64,000 bases of DNA, from positions 17,948 through 81,947 of the forward strand of contig JANNNX010000048.1 in the NCBI GenBank assembly GCA_031398745.1, written 5' to 3'. Position 1 is the first letter of the stretch. The number at the start of each line of letters is the position of its first letter. Below are positions 7,873 to 16,244 of this stretch, piece by piece. This DNA comes from JANNNX01 sp031398745. GTDB taxonomy: Bacteria; Actinomycetota; Acidimicrobiia; Acidimicrobiales; CADCSY01. The position numbers and the translations under genes are program-made. A model generated the notes under the pieces. It saw only the letters and a program-made list of their open reading frames with translations. It ran no database searches and had not been told where the DNA came from.

Positions 7873-8426
7873 TGGCGAACGACGCAGGGCTGCGAGAGGC
7901 CCGGCTCATCAGCCGGCCTCGCCGGGTGGCCAAGGTGGTCAAGGGTGGGCGGCGCTTCCAGTTCTCGGCGCTGGTGGTGATCGGCGACGGCAACGGTCGG
8001 GTCGGTCTCGGCCACGGCAAGGCGCGGGAGGTTCCCACCGCCATTCAGAAGGCCACCGAGGACGCCAAGAAGAACCTGGTCGAGGTGCCGCTGACCGGCT
8101 CCACCATCATCAACCCGGCGATGGGCGAGTTCGGCGCAGCCCGGGTGCTGCTCAAGCCGGCGGCTGCCGGTACCGGCGTCATTGCCGGAGGCGCCGCCCG
8201 CATCATCCTCGAGGAGGCGGGCATCCACGACGTGCTGTGCAAGTCGCTCGGCTCGTCGAACCACATCAACGTGGCCAAGGCGACGATCGACGCCCTGCGT
8301 CAGCAGCGCCGCCCCGATGACATCGCCCGCATGCGGGGCAAGTCGCCCGAGGAGGTCACCCCCGGTGGCCTGCTCCGGGCCTACCGAGCGCCCCGCCACG
8401 CGCCCGAGCCGGAGGAGGTCGCCTGA
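7872..8426 (+). CDS. rpsE: Ribosomal protein S5
   Basis: S5 (184 aa) is involved in decoding accuracy and mRNA unwinding. The double-stranded RNA-binding-like domain (RRFQFSALVVIGDGNGRVG) and the C-terminal LLKPAAAGTGVIAGGAAR loop are present. ATG 7872 overlaps the rplR stop. An in-frame opening continues upstream across rplR but is a shadow. The TGA overlaps the ATG of rpmD. Confidence 0.96.
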   Translation: MANDAGLREARLISRPRRVAKVVKGGRRFQFSALVVIGDGNGRVGLGHGKAREVPTAIQKATEDAKKNLVEVPLTGSTIINPAMGEFGAARVLLKPAAAGTGVIAGGAARIILEEAGIHDVLCKSLGSSNHINVAKATIDALRQQRRPDDIARMRGKSPEEVTPGGLLRAYRAPRHAPEPEEVA

Positions 8427-8635
8427 TGGCCGCCTCCCTCCTGGTGACCCAGGTCCGGTCGTCGATCGGAGTGAAGCCGAAGCAGCGGGGCACCCTCCGG
8501 GCCCTCGGATTGCGCCGTCTCGGTCAGTCCAACGCCCTGCCCGACCGGCCCGAGATCCGCGGGATGTTGGCCCGGGTGCCGCACCTGGTCGAGGTCGTCG
8601 AGTCCGACGAGCCCGTCGTCCCGAAGGAGCGTTGA
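8426..8635 (+). CDS. rpmD: Ribosomal protein L30
   Basis: L30 (69 aa), a small 50S protein. It shows LLVTQVRSSIGVKPKQRGTL and ALGLRRLGQSNALPD, the family signatures. ATG 8426 overlaps the rpsE stop. Some bacterial lineages lack L30, so its presence in the normal spc position is informative. rplO follows after 3 nt. Confidence 0.95.
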   Translation: MAASLLVTQVRSSIGVKPKQRGTLRALGLRRLGQSNALPDRPEIRGMLARVPHLVEVVESDEPVVPKER

Positions 8636-8638
8636 TCG

Positions 8639-9127
8639 ATGAAGGTCCACGACCTGCAGCCGGCCCCCGGTTCGCGTCGCTCCCGCAAGCGGGTGGCGCG
8701 CGGCATCGGTGGCCGCGGCGGCAAGACCGCCGGCCGCGGCACCAAGGGCCAGGGCGCCCGCGACACCGTGCCCGCCGGCTTCGAGGGCGGCCAGATGCCG
8801 CTCCAGCGCCGGGTCCCGAAGCTGAAGGGCTTCAAGAACCCGTTCCGGGTCGAGTACAACGCCGTCAACCTCGACGCCCTCGAAAGCATCCAGGGCGACG
8901 AGGTTGACCCCGACGTTCTCCGCGACCGGGGCCTGGTGCACAAGCACGGGCTGGTCAAGGTGCTCGGACGCGGTGAGCTGACGCGGCCCTTGACGGTCCG
9001 TGCCCACGCCTTCTCGGCCTCGGCGCAGCGGGCCATCACCGCGGCAGGAGGTACGGTGGAGGTCCTGCCCCCGCCGTTCGGCAACGGCCGGCCCCCGGCC
9101 AAGGGCAACGCGCTGACCAATCGCTAG
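8639..9127 (+). CDS. rplO: Ribosomal protein L15
   Basis: L15 (162 aa), a late-assembly 50S protein. The N-terminal HDLQPAPGSRRSRKRVARG and the Gly-rich RGGKTAGRGTKGQGAR tail are typical, as is the GGQMPLQRRVPKLKGF segment. The start is the ATG at 8639 after a GGAGCG site. A 47-nt gap separates it from secY. Confidence 0.96.
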   Translation: MKVHDLQPAPGSRRSRKRVARGIGGRGGKTAGRGTKGQGARDTVPAGFEGGQMPLQRRVPKLKGFKNPFRVEYNAVNLDALESIQGDEVDPDVLRDRGLVHKHGLVKVLGRGELTRPLTVRAHAFSASAQRAITAAGGTVEVLPPPFGNGRPPAKGNALTNR

Positions 9128-9174
9128 CGGCCGGCTCGTCCCGTTCGCCGCCCGTCTCGTCGAGGAGCCCCATC

Positions 9175-10476
9175 GTGCTGTCGAGCATGCGGAACATGTT
9201 CCGGGTCCCCGACCTCCGCAACAAGATCCTGTTCACACTGTTCGTGCTGGTGCTCTACCGGTTCGGGTCCCACGTGCCGGTGCCTGGTGTCGACTTCGAG
9301 GCGGTGAAGCAACTCGAGGAGGAGTCGAGTTCGGGCGGGGTGCTCGGCTTCCTGAGCCTTTTCTCGGGTGGCGGCCTCACCCGGATGGCGATCTTCGGCC
9401 TCGGGATCATGCCGTACATCACCTCGTCGATCATCATGCAGGTGCTCGGCGTGGTCATCCCGAAGATCGAGGAGTGGCAGCAGCAGGGTGCCGCTGGGCA
9501 GCGCAAGATCACCCAGTGGACCCGGTACATGACCGTCGTGCTGGCGGTCCTCCAGTCGACCGGCCTGGCCTTCCTCTTCCACAACGGCGGCGGCGGCCTG
9601 TTCGGCACCAACACCGATATCGATCTGATTCCCGACTTCACCGCACCCCGGGTGCTGCTGGTGGTCCTGTCGCTCACCGCCGGCACGGCGCTGCTCATGT
9701 GGATGGCGGAGCTGATCACCCAGCGGGGGATCGGCAACGGCATGTCGCTGCTGATCTTCGCCTCGGTCGTGAGTCGCATCCCGGTGGAGGGGGCGAGCAT
9801 CAAGGCCGAGCAGGGGGTGCTGGTGCTGGCCGGAGTGCTGGCAGTGGCGGTGGCCGCCATGGTGGCCATCATCTTCATCGACCAGGGCCAGCGCCGGATC
9901 CCGGTCCAGTTCGCCAAGCGGGTGGTCGGCCGACGGCAGTACGGCGGCAACAACACCTACATCCCTCTGAAGGTGAACCAGTCGGGCGTGATCCCCATCA
10001 TCTTCGCGAGCTCGGTGCTCTACCTCCCGGTGCTCCTGTCGAACGTGGTGCCCTGGGACGGGGTCCGGACGTTCATCGACGACCACCTGGTGAACCAGCC
10101 GGGCGACCCCATCTATCTGACCTTCTACGGGTCGCTCATCATCTTCTTCGCCTACTTCTACACGGCGATCTCGTTCGATCCGGCTAAGCAGGCGGAGACC
10201 ATCCGTCAACAGGGGGGGTTCATCCCCGGCATTCGGCCGGGTCCCCAGACGGAGCGCTACCTCAGCCGCATCCTCAACCGGATCACCTTGGCCGGGGCCG
10301 CCTTCATCTGTGGCATCGCCCTGATCCCGACGGTCGTGTTCGTGCTCTTCGACGTCAGCCAGTTCAACGGCCTGGGGGGCACCTCGCTGCTGATCGCGGT
10401 GGGCGTCGCGCTGGAGACGATGAAGCAGATCGACAGCCAGCTCATGATGCGGAACTACGAGAGCTTCCTCTCGTAG
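9175..10476 (+). CDS. secY: Protein translocase subunit SecY
   Basis: SecY (433 aa), the ten-helix channel of the Sec translocon. It opens with MFRVPDLRNKILFTLFVLVLYRFGSHVPVPGVD and shows the FALGIMPYI-like GLGIMPYITSSIIMQ helix and the ITQRGIGNGMSLLIF cytoplasmic loop region. Several hydrophobic segments are evenly spread along the protein. GTG 9175 is preceded by CGAGGAGCC. It occupies the usual position between rplO and adk. Confidence 0.97.
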   Translation: MLSSMRNMFRVPDLRNKILFTLFVLVLYRFGSHVPVPGVDFEAVKQLEEESSSGGVLGFLSLFSGGGLTRMAIFGLGIMPYITSSIIMQVLGVVIPKIEEWQQQGAAGQRKITQWTRYMTVVLAVLQSTGLAFLFHNGGGGLFGTNTDIDLIPDFTAPRVLLVVLSLTAGTALLMWMAELITQRGIGNGMSLLIFASVVSRIPVEGASIKAEQGVLVLAGVLAVAVAAMVAIIFIDQGQRRIPVQFAKRVVGRRQYGGNNTYIPLKVNQSGVIPIIFASSVLYLPVLLSNVVPWDGVRTFIDDHLVNQPGDPIYLTFYGSLIIFFAYFYTAISFDPAKQAETIRQQGGFIPGIRPGPQTERYLSRILNRITLAGAAFICGIALIPTVVFVLFDVSQFNGLGGTSLLIAVGVALETMKQIDSQLMMRNYESFLS

Positions 10477-10510
10477 TGGGATCGGCAGCGACAGCGAATG
10501 GCGGCGGTCG

Positions 10511-11179
10511 GTGAGCTCCGGCCGCCGTCTCGTCATCCTCGGCCGGCAGGGAGCGGGCAAGGGAACGCAGTGCGTGCGCCTGTCGCGCCACTACGTCATC
10601 CCCCACATCTCCCTCGGCGACATCCTTCGGGCCGCGGTGCGCGACGGGACGTCGTTCGGCCTGCGGGCCAAGGAGTACATCGACGACGGCGAGCTCGTGC
10701 CCGACCAGGTGGTGATCGGGGTCGTCAACGAGCGCCTCGAGGTCGAGCACACCCGGGAGCGGGGCTACATCCTCGACGGGTTCCCTCGCACGGTGGCGCA
10801 AGCCGATGCCCTCTCCGACATCGTCGCCCCGCAGGGCATCGACATGGCGATCGACATCGAGGTCCCGAGGGACGTGGTGCTGACCCGCCTGGCCGCCCGG
10901 CGGGTGTGTGCCGACTGCGGCAGCAACTACTCGATCGACCTGCTGCCCCGGCGGGGCGCCCGCTGCGAGCTCTGCGGGGGCGACCTCATCCAGCGCCGGG
11001 ATGACACCGAGGAGGCCATCGGCCGCCGCCTCGATCTCTACGAGCGGGAGACGTCACCGCTCATCGACTGGTTCGCGACTCGCGGCCTGCTGGTGGTCAT
11101 CGACGGGACCGGTGACCCCGATCTGGTCACCGAGCGGTTGGTGGCCGCGGTCGACGCCGGGTTGCCGACGGAGACCTGA
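10511..11179 (+). CDS. adk: Adenylate kinase with zinc-binding LID
   Basis: Adenylate kinase (222 aa) interconverts ATP + AMP and 2 ADP. The P-loop GRQGAGKGT lies at residues 11-19, the AMP-binding DGFPRT segment near 92, and the LID contains Cys133, Cys136, Cys152 and Cys155, the structural zinc site of the long form. GTG 10511 is chosen for family length. It follows secY as in most bacteria, and map follows within 2 nt. Confidence 0.96.
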   Translation: MSSGRRLVILGRQGAGKGTQCVRLSRHYVIPHISLGDILRAAVRDGTSFGLRAKEYIDDGELVPDQVVIGVVNERLEVEHTRERGYILDGFPRTVAQADALSDIVAPQGIDMAIDIEVPRDVVLTRLAARRVCADCGSNYSIDLLPRRGARCELCGGDLIQRRDDTEEAIGRRLDLYERETSPLIDWFATRGLLVVIDGTGDPDLVTERLVAAVDAGLPTET

Positions 11180-11180
11180 C

Positions 11181-11921
11181 GTGCGCCGGGGACCCGATGA
11201 GATCGCGGTGATGCGCCGGGCCGGGAAGGTGGTGGCCGAGATGCACGAGTGCATCCGGGATGCTCTCCGCCCGGGGGTGACGACCCTGCACCTCGACGCC
11301 CTGGCCCGCGAGGTCATCGAGCGCAACGGCGCTCGCTCGAACTTCCTCGGCTACCACGGCTTCCCGGCGGTGATCTGCGCCTCGCCCAACTCGATGGTCG
11401 TCCACGGCATCCCCGACGAGACCATTCTCGAGGAGGGGGACATCGTCTCGATCGACTGCGGTGCGATCGTCGGCGGGTACCACGGGGATGCGGCCGCGAC
11501 CTGGCCGGTGGGAGCGGTGTCGGCCGAGGCCAGCCGGCTCATGGAGGTGACCGAGGCCTCCCTGCGCGCCGGGATCAGCCAGATGGTCGAGGGCAACCGC
11601 CTGTCCGACATCGGCCACGCGGTCCAGCAGGTGGCCGAGGCCGCCGGGTACTCCGTGGTGCGGGACTATGTCGGCCACGCCATCGGCACCGCCATGCACG
11701 AGCAGCCCGATGTTCCGAACTACGGCCCCCCCGGGCGCGGTCCGAGGCTGCGGCCGGGCAACGTGTTCGCGGTCGAGCCGATGGTCAACGCCGGCGGGGT
11801 GGCCACCCGGACCCTGGCCGACGGATGGAGCGTGGTGACCGTCGACGGCTCGCTCTCGGCCCATTTCGAGCACACCATTGCCATCCTCGACGACGGCCCC
11901 GAGGTCCTCACTGCGTTCTGA
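11181..11921 (+). CDS. map: Methionine aminopeptidase, type I
   Basis: Type I methionine aminopeptidase (246 aa) removes initiator Met. It contains the SIDCGAIVGGYHGDAA metal-ligand segment, the VGHAIGTAMHEQPDVPN region and the FAVEPMV motif near the C-terminus, and it lacks the N-terminal zinc finger of some forms. The GTG start at 11181 yields MRRGPDEIAVMRRAGKV, the family N-terminus, and sits 1 nt after the adk stop. The reading frame continues upstream over adk only as a shadow. Confidence 0.95.
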   Translation: MRRGPDEIAVMRRAGKVVAEMHECIRDALRPGVTTLHLDALAREVIERNGARSNFLGYHGFPAVICASPNSMVVHGIPDETILEEGDIVSIDCGAIVGGYHGDAAATWPVGAVSAEASRLMEVTEASLRAGISQMVEGNRLSDIGHAVQQVAEAAGYSVVRDYVGHAIGTAMHEQPDVPNYGPPGRGPRLRPGNVFAVEPMVNAGGVATRTLADGWSVVTVDGSLSAHFEHTIAILDDGPEVLTAF

Positions 11922-11955
11922 GCCCTCGGCCTGCACCGCCCGAGGGCCGACGCCG

Positions 11956-11967
11956 TAGCGTCGTGCG
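11956..11967 (+). promoter_or_regulatory. Leaderless -10 element of hemH
   Basis: TAGCGT at 11956-11961 is followed by exactly 6 nt and then the GTG at 11968. No Shine-Dalgarno is present. With the last T of a -10 box at position -7, transcription would start at the start codon itself. Confidence 0.6.
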
Positions 11968-12945
11968 GTGCCCGAGTACGACGCCCTCCTGCTCGTTTCC
12001 TTTGGAGGGCCCGAGGGCCACGACGACGTGCTGCCGTTCCTACGACGGGTCACCGCGGGGCGGGGTGTGCCCGACGAGCGGCTGGCGGTGGTGGCCGAGC
12101 ACTACCACCACTTCGGTGGGGTCAGCCCGATCAACGGCCAGAACCGCGAACTGCTGTCGGCCCTCGACGCCGAGCTCCGCCGGCGGGGGCACCGTCTCCC
12201 CGTGTACTGGGGCAACCGCAACTGGCACCCGCTGCTGGCCGACGAGGTCGCCCGTATGCGCGACGACGGGGTGGGTCGAGCCCTCGCCCTGGTCACCTCG
12301 GCCTTCGGCTCGTTCTCGGGCTGCCGCCAGTACCTGGGCGACATCGACCGGGCCCGCGCCGAGGTCGGGCCCGGTGCTCCGGTGATCGACAAGTTGGGTC
12401 TCTTCTGGGACCGACCCGGATTCCTCGACACCGTGGCCGACGCCACCGCCGCGGCCTTGGCCCGGATCGAGCCCACCGGCCGAGGCCCCGTCGCCCTGGT
12501 CTTCAGCGCCCACTCGATTCCCCGATCGATGGCGGCCGTCAGCCCGTACGAGTCTCAGCTGCGGGCGGCGGCCCGTTCGGTGGCGGCGAGGGTTGGCGAG
12601 GCGCTGCCCTGGGAGCTCGTCTGGCAGAGCCGGAGTGGCCCCCCGTCGGTCCCGTGGCTCGAGCCCGACATCGGGGACCACCTCCGGGCGCTGGCACAGG
12701 CCGGTACCACCAGCGTGGTGGTCGTCCCGATCGGCTTCGTCTCCGACCACGTCGAGGTGCTGTGGGACCTCGACACCGAGGCCGCGGCGATTGCTGAAGA
12801 GGTGGGGATCGATCTGGTCCGAGCGGCGACCGTGGGCACCTCACCACGGTTCGTGGCCAGTTTGGCGGACATGGTCGAAGAGGCGGTCGTCGGCGACGGC
12901 CCGGTACCGTGTGTCGCCGGGTGCTGCGTGGTCGAGGACCGCTGA
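11968..12945 (+). CDS. hemH: Ferrochelatase (coproporphyrin type expected)
   Basis: Ferrochelatase (325 aa), which inserts iron into a porphyrin in haem synthesis; actinobacteria normally use the coproporphyrin-dependent pathway (CpfC). Visible features are LLLVSFGGPEG at the N-terminus, the catalytic-His motif FSAHSIPRSM and VEVLWDLDTEA with the acidic partner. Three Cys sit near the C-terminus (Cys315, Cys319, Cys320), which could help bind the [2Fe-2S] cluster known in some actinobacterial ferrochelatases; that is inference. The gene is inserted between map and infA and has its own promoter element. Confidence 0.93.
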   Translation: MPEYDALLLVSFGGPEGHDDVLPFLRRVTAGRGVPDERLAVVAEHYHHFGGVSPINGQNRELLSALDAELRRRGHRLPVYWGNRNWHPLLADEVARMRDDGVGRALALVTSAFGSFSGCRQYLGDIDRARAEVGPGAPVIDKLGLFWDRPGFLDTVADATAAALARIEPTGRGPVALVFSAHSIPRSMAAVSPYESQLRAAARSVAARVGEALPWELVWQSRSGPPSVPWLEPDIGDHLRALAQAGTTSVVVVPIGFVSDHVEVLWDLDTEAAAIAEEVGIDLVRAATVGTSPRFVASLADMVEEAVVGDGPVPCVAGCCVVEDR

Positions 12946-13044
12946 GCGGGGCCGAACCGTTTGGCCAGCAGGGGATCGGCCAGTAGCATGTCTCCTCCGC
13001 TTGGTGCGTGTGTCCACCGCCGCGCACAGGCAACCGTCCGAGTC

Positions 13045-13051
13045 AGGGAGG
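13045..13051 (+). promoter_or_regulatory. Shine-Dalgarno that selects the CTG start of infA
   Basis: AGGGAGG lies 6 nt upstream of CTG 13058. No ATG, GTG or TTG is at a suitable distance in the infA frame, so this site decides the start. Confidence 0.7.
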
Positions 13052-13057
13052 CCCAGG

Positions 13058-13282
13058 CTGCCCAAGCCCAAGGAAGACGCGATCGTGCTGGAGGGCAAGG
13101 TCACCGAGCCCCTCCCCAACGCCATGTTCCGGGTCGAGCTCGACAACGGTCACCCGGTCCTGGCTCACATCTCCGGGAAGATGCGCATGCACTACATCCG
13201 GATCCTTCCCGGCGATCGCGTCCAGGTGGAACTGACCCCCTACGACCTCACCCGAGGTCGGATCACGTATCGCTACAAGTAG
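13058..13282 (+). CDS. infA: Translation initiation factor IF-1, probable CTG start
   Basis: IF-1 (74 aa if started at CTG 13058), an OB-fold factor that binds the A site of the 30S subunit. The conserved core EPLPNAMFRVELDNGHPVLAHISGKM, split here only for reading, and HYIRILPGDRVQVEL followed by GRITYRYK are present. Starting at CTG gives MPKPKEDAIVLEGKV, which matches the family N-terminus and length, and an AGGGAGG lies 6 nt upstream. Other in-frame starts are GTG 13010 (16 extra residues, no clear ribosome-binding site) or GTG 13085 (truncates the conserved N-terminus). Confidence 0.9.
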   Translation: MPKPKEDAIVLEGKVTEPLPNAMFRVELDNGHPVLAHISGKMRMHYIRILPGDRVQVELTPYDLTRGRITYRYK

Positions 13283-13294
13283 GTCGAGGTTGCG

Positions 13295-13408
13295 ATGAAG
13301 GTTCGTCCGAGCGTCAAGAGAATGTGCGAGCGCTGCAAGGTGATCCGCCGGCACGGCCGCGTCCGGGTCATCTGTACCAACCCTCGCCACAAGCAGCGGC
13401 AGGGCTAG
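13295..13408 (+). CDS. rpmJ: Ribosomal protein L36, zinc-ribbon form
   Basis: L36 (37 aa), the smallest 50S protein. It begins MKVRPSVKRMCERCKVIRRH and carries the zinc ligands Cys11, Cys14, Cys27 and His32. ATG 13295 lies 12 nt after the infA stop with a GGTCGAGG stretch between. It is in the standard infA-rpmJ-rpsM arrangement. Confidence 0.95.
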   Translation: MKVRPSVKRMCERCKVIRRHGRVRVICTNPRHKQRQG

Positions 13409-13411
13409 CCG

Positions 13412-13789
13412 GTGGCACGCATCGCCGGTGTCGACATCCCCCGCGAGAAGCGGGTCGAGGTGTCGCTCACGTACATCTACGGGATCGGCCCGACGCTGGC
13501 CCGCCAGATCCTCGACGGGGTCGATGTCGCCCACGACACGCGGGTCCGCGACCTGACCGACGACGAGGTCGCCCAGATCCGGACGTTCATCGACCAGAAC
13601 CTCCGGGTCGAGGGCGTGCTGCGGTCGGAGATCAACCAGGACATCAAGCGCAAGATGGACATCGGCTGTTACCAGGGCCTGCGGCACCGCCGGGGCCTGC
13701 CGGTGCACGGGCAACGGACCCACACCAACGCCCGGACCCGCAAGGGCCCGAAGAAGACCGTGGCCGGCAAGAAGAAGGTGAGGAAGTAA
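13412..13789 (+). CDS. rpsM: Ribosomal protein S13
   Basis: S13 (125 aa), a head protein making bridges to the 50S subunit and contacting P-site tRNA. It reads MARIAGVDIPREKRVEVSLT at the start, and the C-terminal RHRRGLPVHGQRTHTNARTR block is diagnostic. GTG 13412 follows the rpmJ stop by 3 nt. It begins the alpha-operon block, which is contiguous with infA-rpmJ here. Confidence 0.97.
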   Translation: MARIAGVDIPREKRVEVSLTYIYGIGPTLARQILDGVDVAHDTRVRDLTDDEVAQIRTFIDQNLRVEGVLRSEINQDIKRKMDIGCYQGLRHRRGLPVHGQRTHTNARTRKGPKKTVAGKKKVRK

Positions 13790-13795
13790 CCCCCC

Positions 13796-14194
13796 GTGGC
13801 CAAGCCGAAGCCTGGGGGCCGTCGCCCCCGCCGTCGTGAGCGCAAGAACGTCGCTTACGGCGTGGCCCACATCAAGAGCTCGTTCAACAACACGATCATC
13901 AGCATCTCCGACACCGAGGGCAACGTCCTCGCCTGGGCGTCAGCCGGCAACGTCGGGTTCAAGGGATCCCGCAAGTCGACCCCCTTCGCCGCCCAGATGG
14001 CAGCCGAGCAGTGCGCCCGGCGGGCCATGGAGCACGGCGTGCGCCGGGTCGAGGTTCTCGTGAAGGGCCCGGGCTCGGGCCGCGAGACGGCCATCCGCTC
14101 GCTGATGAACGCCGGCATCGAGGTGTCCGGCATCAAGGACGTCACCCCCACCCCGCACAACGGCTGTCGCCCGCCCAAGCGCCGGCGCGTCTGA
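13796..14194 (+). CDS. rpsK: Ribosomal protein S11
   Basis: S11 (132 aa), a platform protein near the E site. It shows NVAYGVAHIKSSFNNTIISI, WASAGNVGFKGSRKSTPFAAQ and the C-terminal DVTPTPHNGCRPPKRRRV. GTG 13796 follows rpsM by 6 nt. Confidence 0.97.
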   Translation: MAKPKPGGRRPRRRERKNVAYGVAHIKSSFNNTIISISDTEGNVLAWASAGNVGFKGSRKSTPFAAQMAAEQCARRAMEHGVRRVEVLVKGPGSGRETAIRSLMNAGIEVSGIKDVTPTPHNGCRPPKRRRV

Positions 14195-14209
14195 TCGAAG
14201 GCACACACC

Positions 14210-14839
14210 ATGGCTCGCTATACAGGACCCGTCTGCCGGTTGTGCCGGCGCGAGAAGATGAAGCTGTACCTCAAGGGTGCCAAGTGCGACACCATGAAGT
14301 GCCCCATCGAGCGGCGCCCCTACCCGCCAGGCGACCACGGGCGGACGCAGATCCGGCGCAAGGACGGCGAGTACCTGCTCCAGCTCCGCGAGAAGCAGAA
14401 GGCCCGCCGGATCTACGGCGTGCTCGAGAAGCAGTTCCGCAACCTCTACCAGGAGGCGAACCGCCAAAAGGGCGTGACCGGCGAGAACCTGCTGCGGATG
14501 CTCGAGCTGCGGCTCGACAACGTCGCCTACCGGGCCGGGTGGGGCTCGAGCCGCTCCCAGGCCCGCCAGCTGGTGCGCCACGGCCACGTCAAGGTCAACG
14601 GACGGCGCCTCACCATCCCGAGCGCCCAGGTCCGAAAGGGTGACGTCGTCGAGTTGGGCGACAAGGCCAAGGCGATGATCGTCGTGCGCCACAACCTCGA
14701 GACCATCGATCGCCAGATCCCGGCGTGGCTCGACAAGGGCGACGGCGGCTCCTCGGTCACCGTGCGCGACCTCCCGCTGCGCGAGCACATCGACGTGCCC
14801 GTGCGCGAGCAGCTCATCGTCGAGCTCTACTCCAAGTAG
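14210..14839 (+). CDS. rpsD: Ribosomal protein S4, zinc-binding form
   Basis: S4 (209 aa), a primary 16S assembly protein. The N-terminal zinc knuckle has Cys9, Cys12, Cys26 and Cys31, and the S4 RNA-binding domain appears at about residues 97-160 (MLELRLDNVAYRAGW, then ARQLVRHGHVKVNG). ATG 14210 is the only good start. It lies in the usual place between rpsK and rpoA. Confidence 0.97.
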   Translation: MARYTGPVCRLCRREKMKLYLKGAKCDTMKCPIERRPYPPGDHGRTQIRRKDGEYLLQLREKQKARRIYGVLEKQFRNLYQEANRQKGVTGENLLRMLELRLDNVAYRAGWGSSRSQARQLVRHGHVKVNGRRLTIPSAQVRKGDVVELGDKAKAMIVVRHNLETIDRQIPAWLDKGDGGSSVTVRDLPLREHIDVPVREQLIVELYSK

Positions 14840-14896
14840 ACCCTGGCTCTGCCGGGTCCACGTTCCCTCGAACACGAAGATCTTCAGGAGACACAC

Positions 14897-15838
14897 ATGC
14901 TGGTCATCCAACGGCCCACCATCGAGCCGCTGGGCGAGCCCGAAGGCGACCGCCAGCAGTTCGCCCTCAGCCCCCTCGAGCCTGGCTTCGGCCACACCCT
15001 CGGCAACGCCCTGCGCCGGACCTTGCTGTCGTCGATCCCGGGGGCGGCCATCACCATGGTCCGCTTCGACGACGCTCTCCACGAGTTCACGACCATCCAG
15101 GGAGTGGTCGAGGACGCCACCGACGTGATCCTCAACCTGAAGGACATCGTCCTCGTGTCCGAGACCGACGAGGCGGTGCAGCTGCGCCTCGACGTGCGGG
15201 GCCCCGCCGAGATCACCGCCGGCTCGATCACCACCACCTCCGACGTCACCATCCTCAACCCCGAGCTCCACCTCGCCACCCTCAACGGCAAGGGGCGCTT
15301 GGCGCTGGACATCACCGTCGAGCGGGGCCGGGGCTACGTCTCGGCCGACCGGATCAACCGTCCGCCGACCATCGGCATCATCCCGGTCGACGCCATCTTC
15401 TCGCCGGTGCGGCGGGTGACCTTCGACGTCGAGCCCACCCGGGTCGAGCAGTCCACCGACTTCGACCGCCTGATCATCGATATCGAGACCGATGGCTCGA
15501 TGTCACCGCGGGACGCGCTGGCCTCGGCCGGTGACACGCTGCGGGCCCTGGTCAGCCTGGTGGCCGAGATGAGCGACGACCCGCAGGGCCTCGAGCTCGG
15601 GGAGATGCCGACCATGCTCACCGGCTCGCCCGACCTGGACCTCCCGATCGAAGACCTCGAGCTCTCCGAGCGACCCCGCAACTGCCTCAAGCGGGCCCAG
15701 GTCAACACCATCGGCGAGCTGCTCCAGCGCACCAACGACGACCTGCTGGCCATCACTAACTTCGGCCAGAAGTCGCTCGACGAGGTCATCGAGAAGCTCG
15801 ACGAGCGGGGGCTGTCGCTCCGGGTCCGGGAGGGCTGA
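14897..15838 (+). CDS. rpoA: RNA polymerase alpha subunit
   Basis: Alpha subunit (313 aa). The N-terminal dimerisation domain has FGHTLGNALRRTLLSSIPG, and the C-terminal domain near residues 250-310 has IEDLELSERPRNCLKRAQVNTIGELL, the region that contacts UP elements and activators. ATG 14897 has an AGGAG site about 9 nt upstream. The 57-nt gap after rpsD is the longest in the alpha block. Confidence 0.97.
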   Translation: MLVIQRPTIEPLGEPEGDRQQFALSPLEPGFGHTLGNALRRTLLSSIPGAAITMVRFDDALHEFTTIQGVVEDATDVILNLKDIVLVSETDEAVQLRLDVRGPAEITAGSITTTSDVTILNPELHLATLNGKGRLALDITVERGRGYVSADRINRPPTIGIIPVDAIFSPVRRVTFDVEPTRVEQSTDFDRLIIDIETDGSMSPRDALASAGDTLRALVSLVAEMSDDPQGLELGEMPTMLTGSPDLDLPIEDLELSERPRNCLKRAQVNTIGELLQRTNDDLLAITNFGQKSLDEVIEKLDERGLSLRVREG

Positions 15839-15839
15839 G

Positions 15840-16202
15840 GTGGGAACCCGTCCGGGTACGCCCCGCAAGGGCCGCCGCTTCGGCGGCAGCGCCGCCCACG
15901 AGCGAGCCATGCTGGCCAACCTCACCGCTTCGCTGTTCGCGGCCGAGGCCGTGGTGACCACCGAGGCCAAGGCCAAGGCCCTGCGCCCGGTGGCCGAGAA
16001 GATGATCACCAAGGCCAAGAAGGGCGGTCTCCACCAGCACCGCCAGGTGGTCGCCTTCATGCGGGACAAGGACATGGCCCACAAGCTGTTCGAGGACATC
16101 GCCCCGCGCTACGCCGACCGTCCTGGTGGCTACACCCGCATCCTCAAGCTCGGGCCCCGTCACGGCGACAACGCGCCGATGGCGCGCATCGAGCTGGTCT
16201 AG
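15840..16202 (+). CDS. rplQ: Ribosomal protein L17
   Basis: L17 (120 aa) lies near the tunnel exit. It starts MGTRPGTPRKGRRFGGSAAHERAMLANL and ends in the GYTRILKLGPRHGDNAPMARIELV block. GTG 15840 follows the rpoA stop by one base, so the two are coupled. It has no C-terminal extension, unlike some actinobacterial L17 proteins. Confidence 0.96.
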   Translation: MGTRPGTPRKGRRFGGSAAHERAMLANLTASLFAAEAVVTTEAKAKALRPVAEKMITKAKKGGLHQHRQVVAFMRDKDMAHKLFEDIAPRYADRPGGYTRILKLGPRHGDNAPMARIELV

Positions 16203-16244
16203 GAGCCCGCCGCCCGGACCGAGGTTCGACGGCGGGTAGCGATC

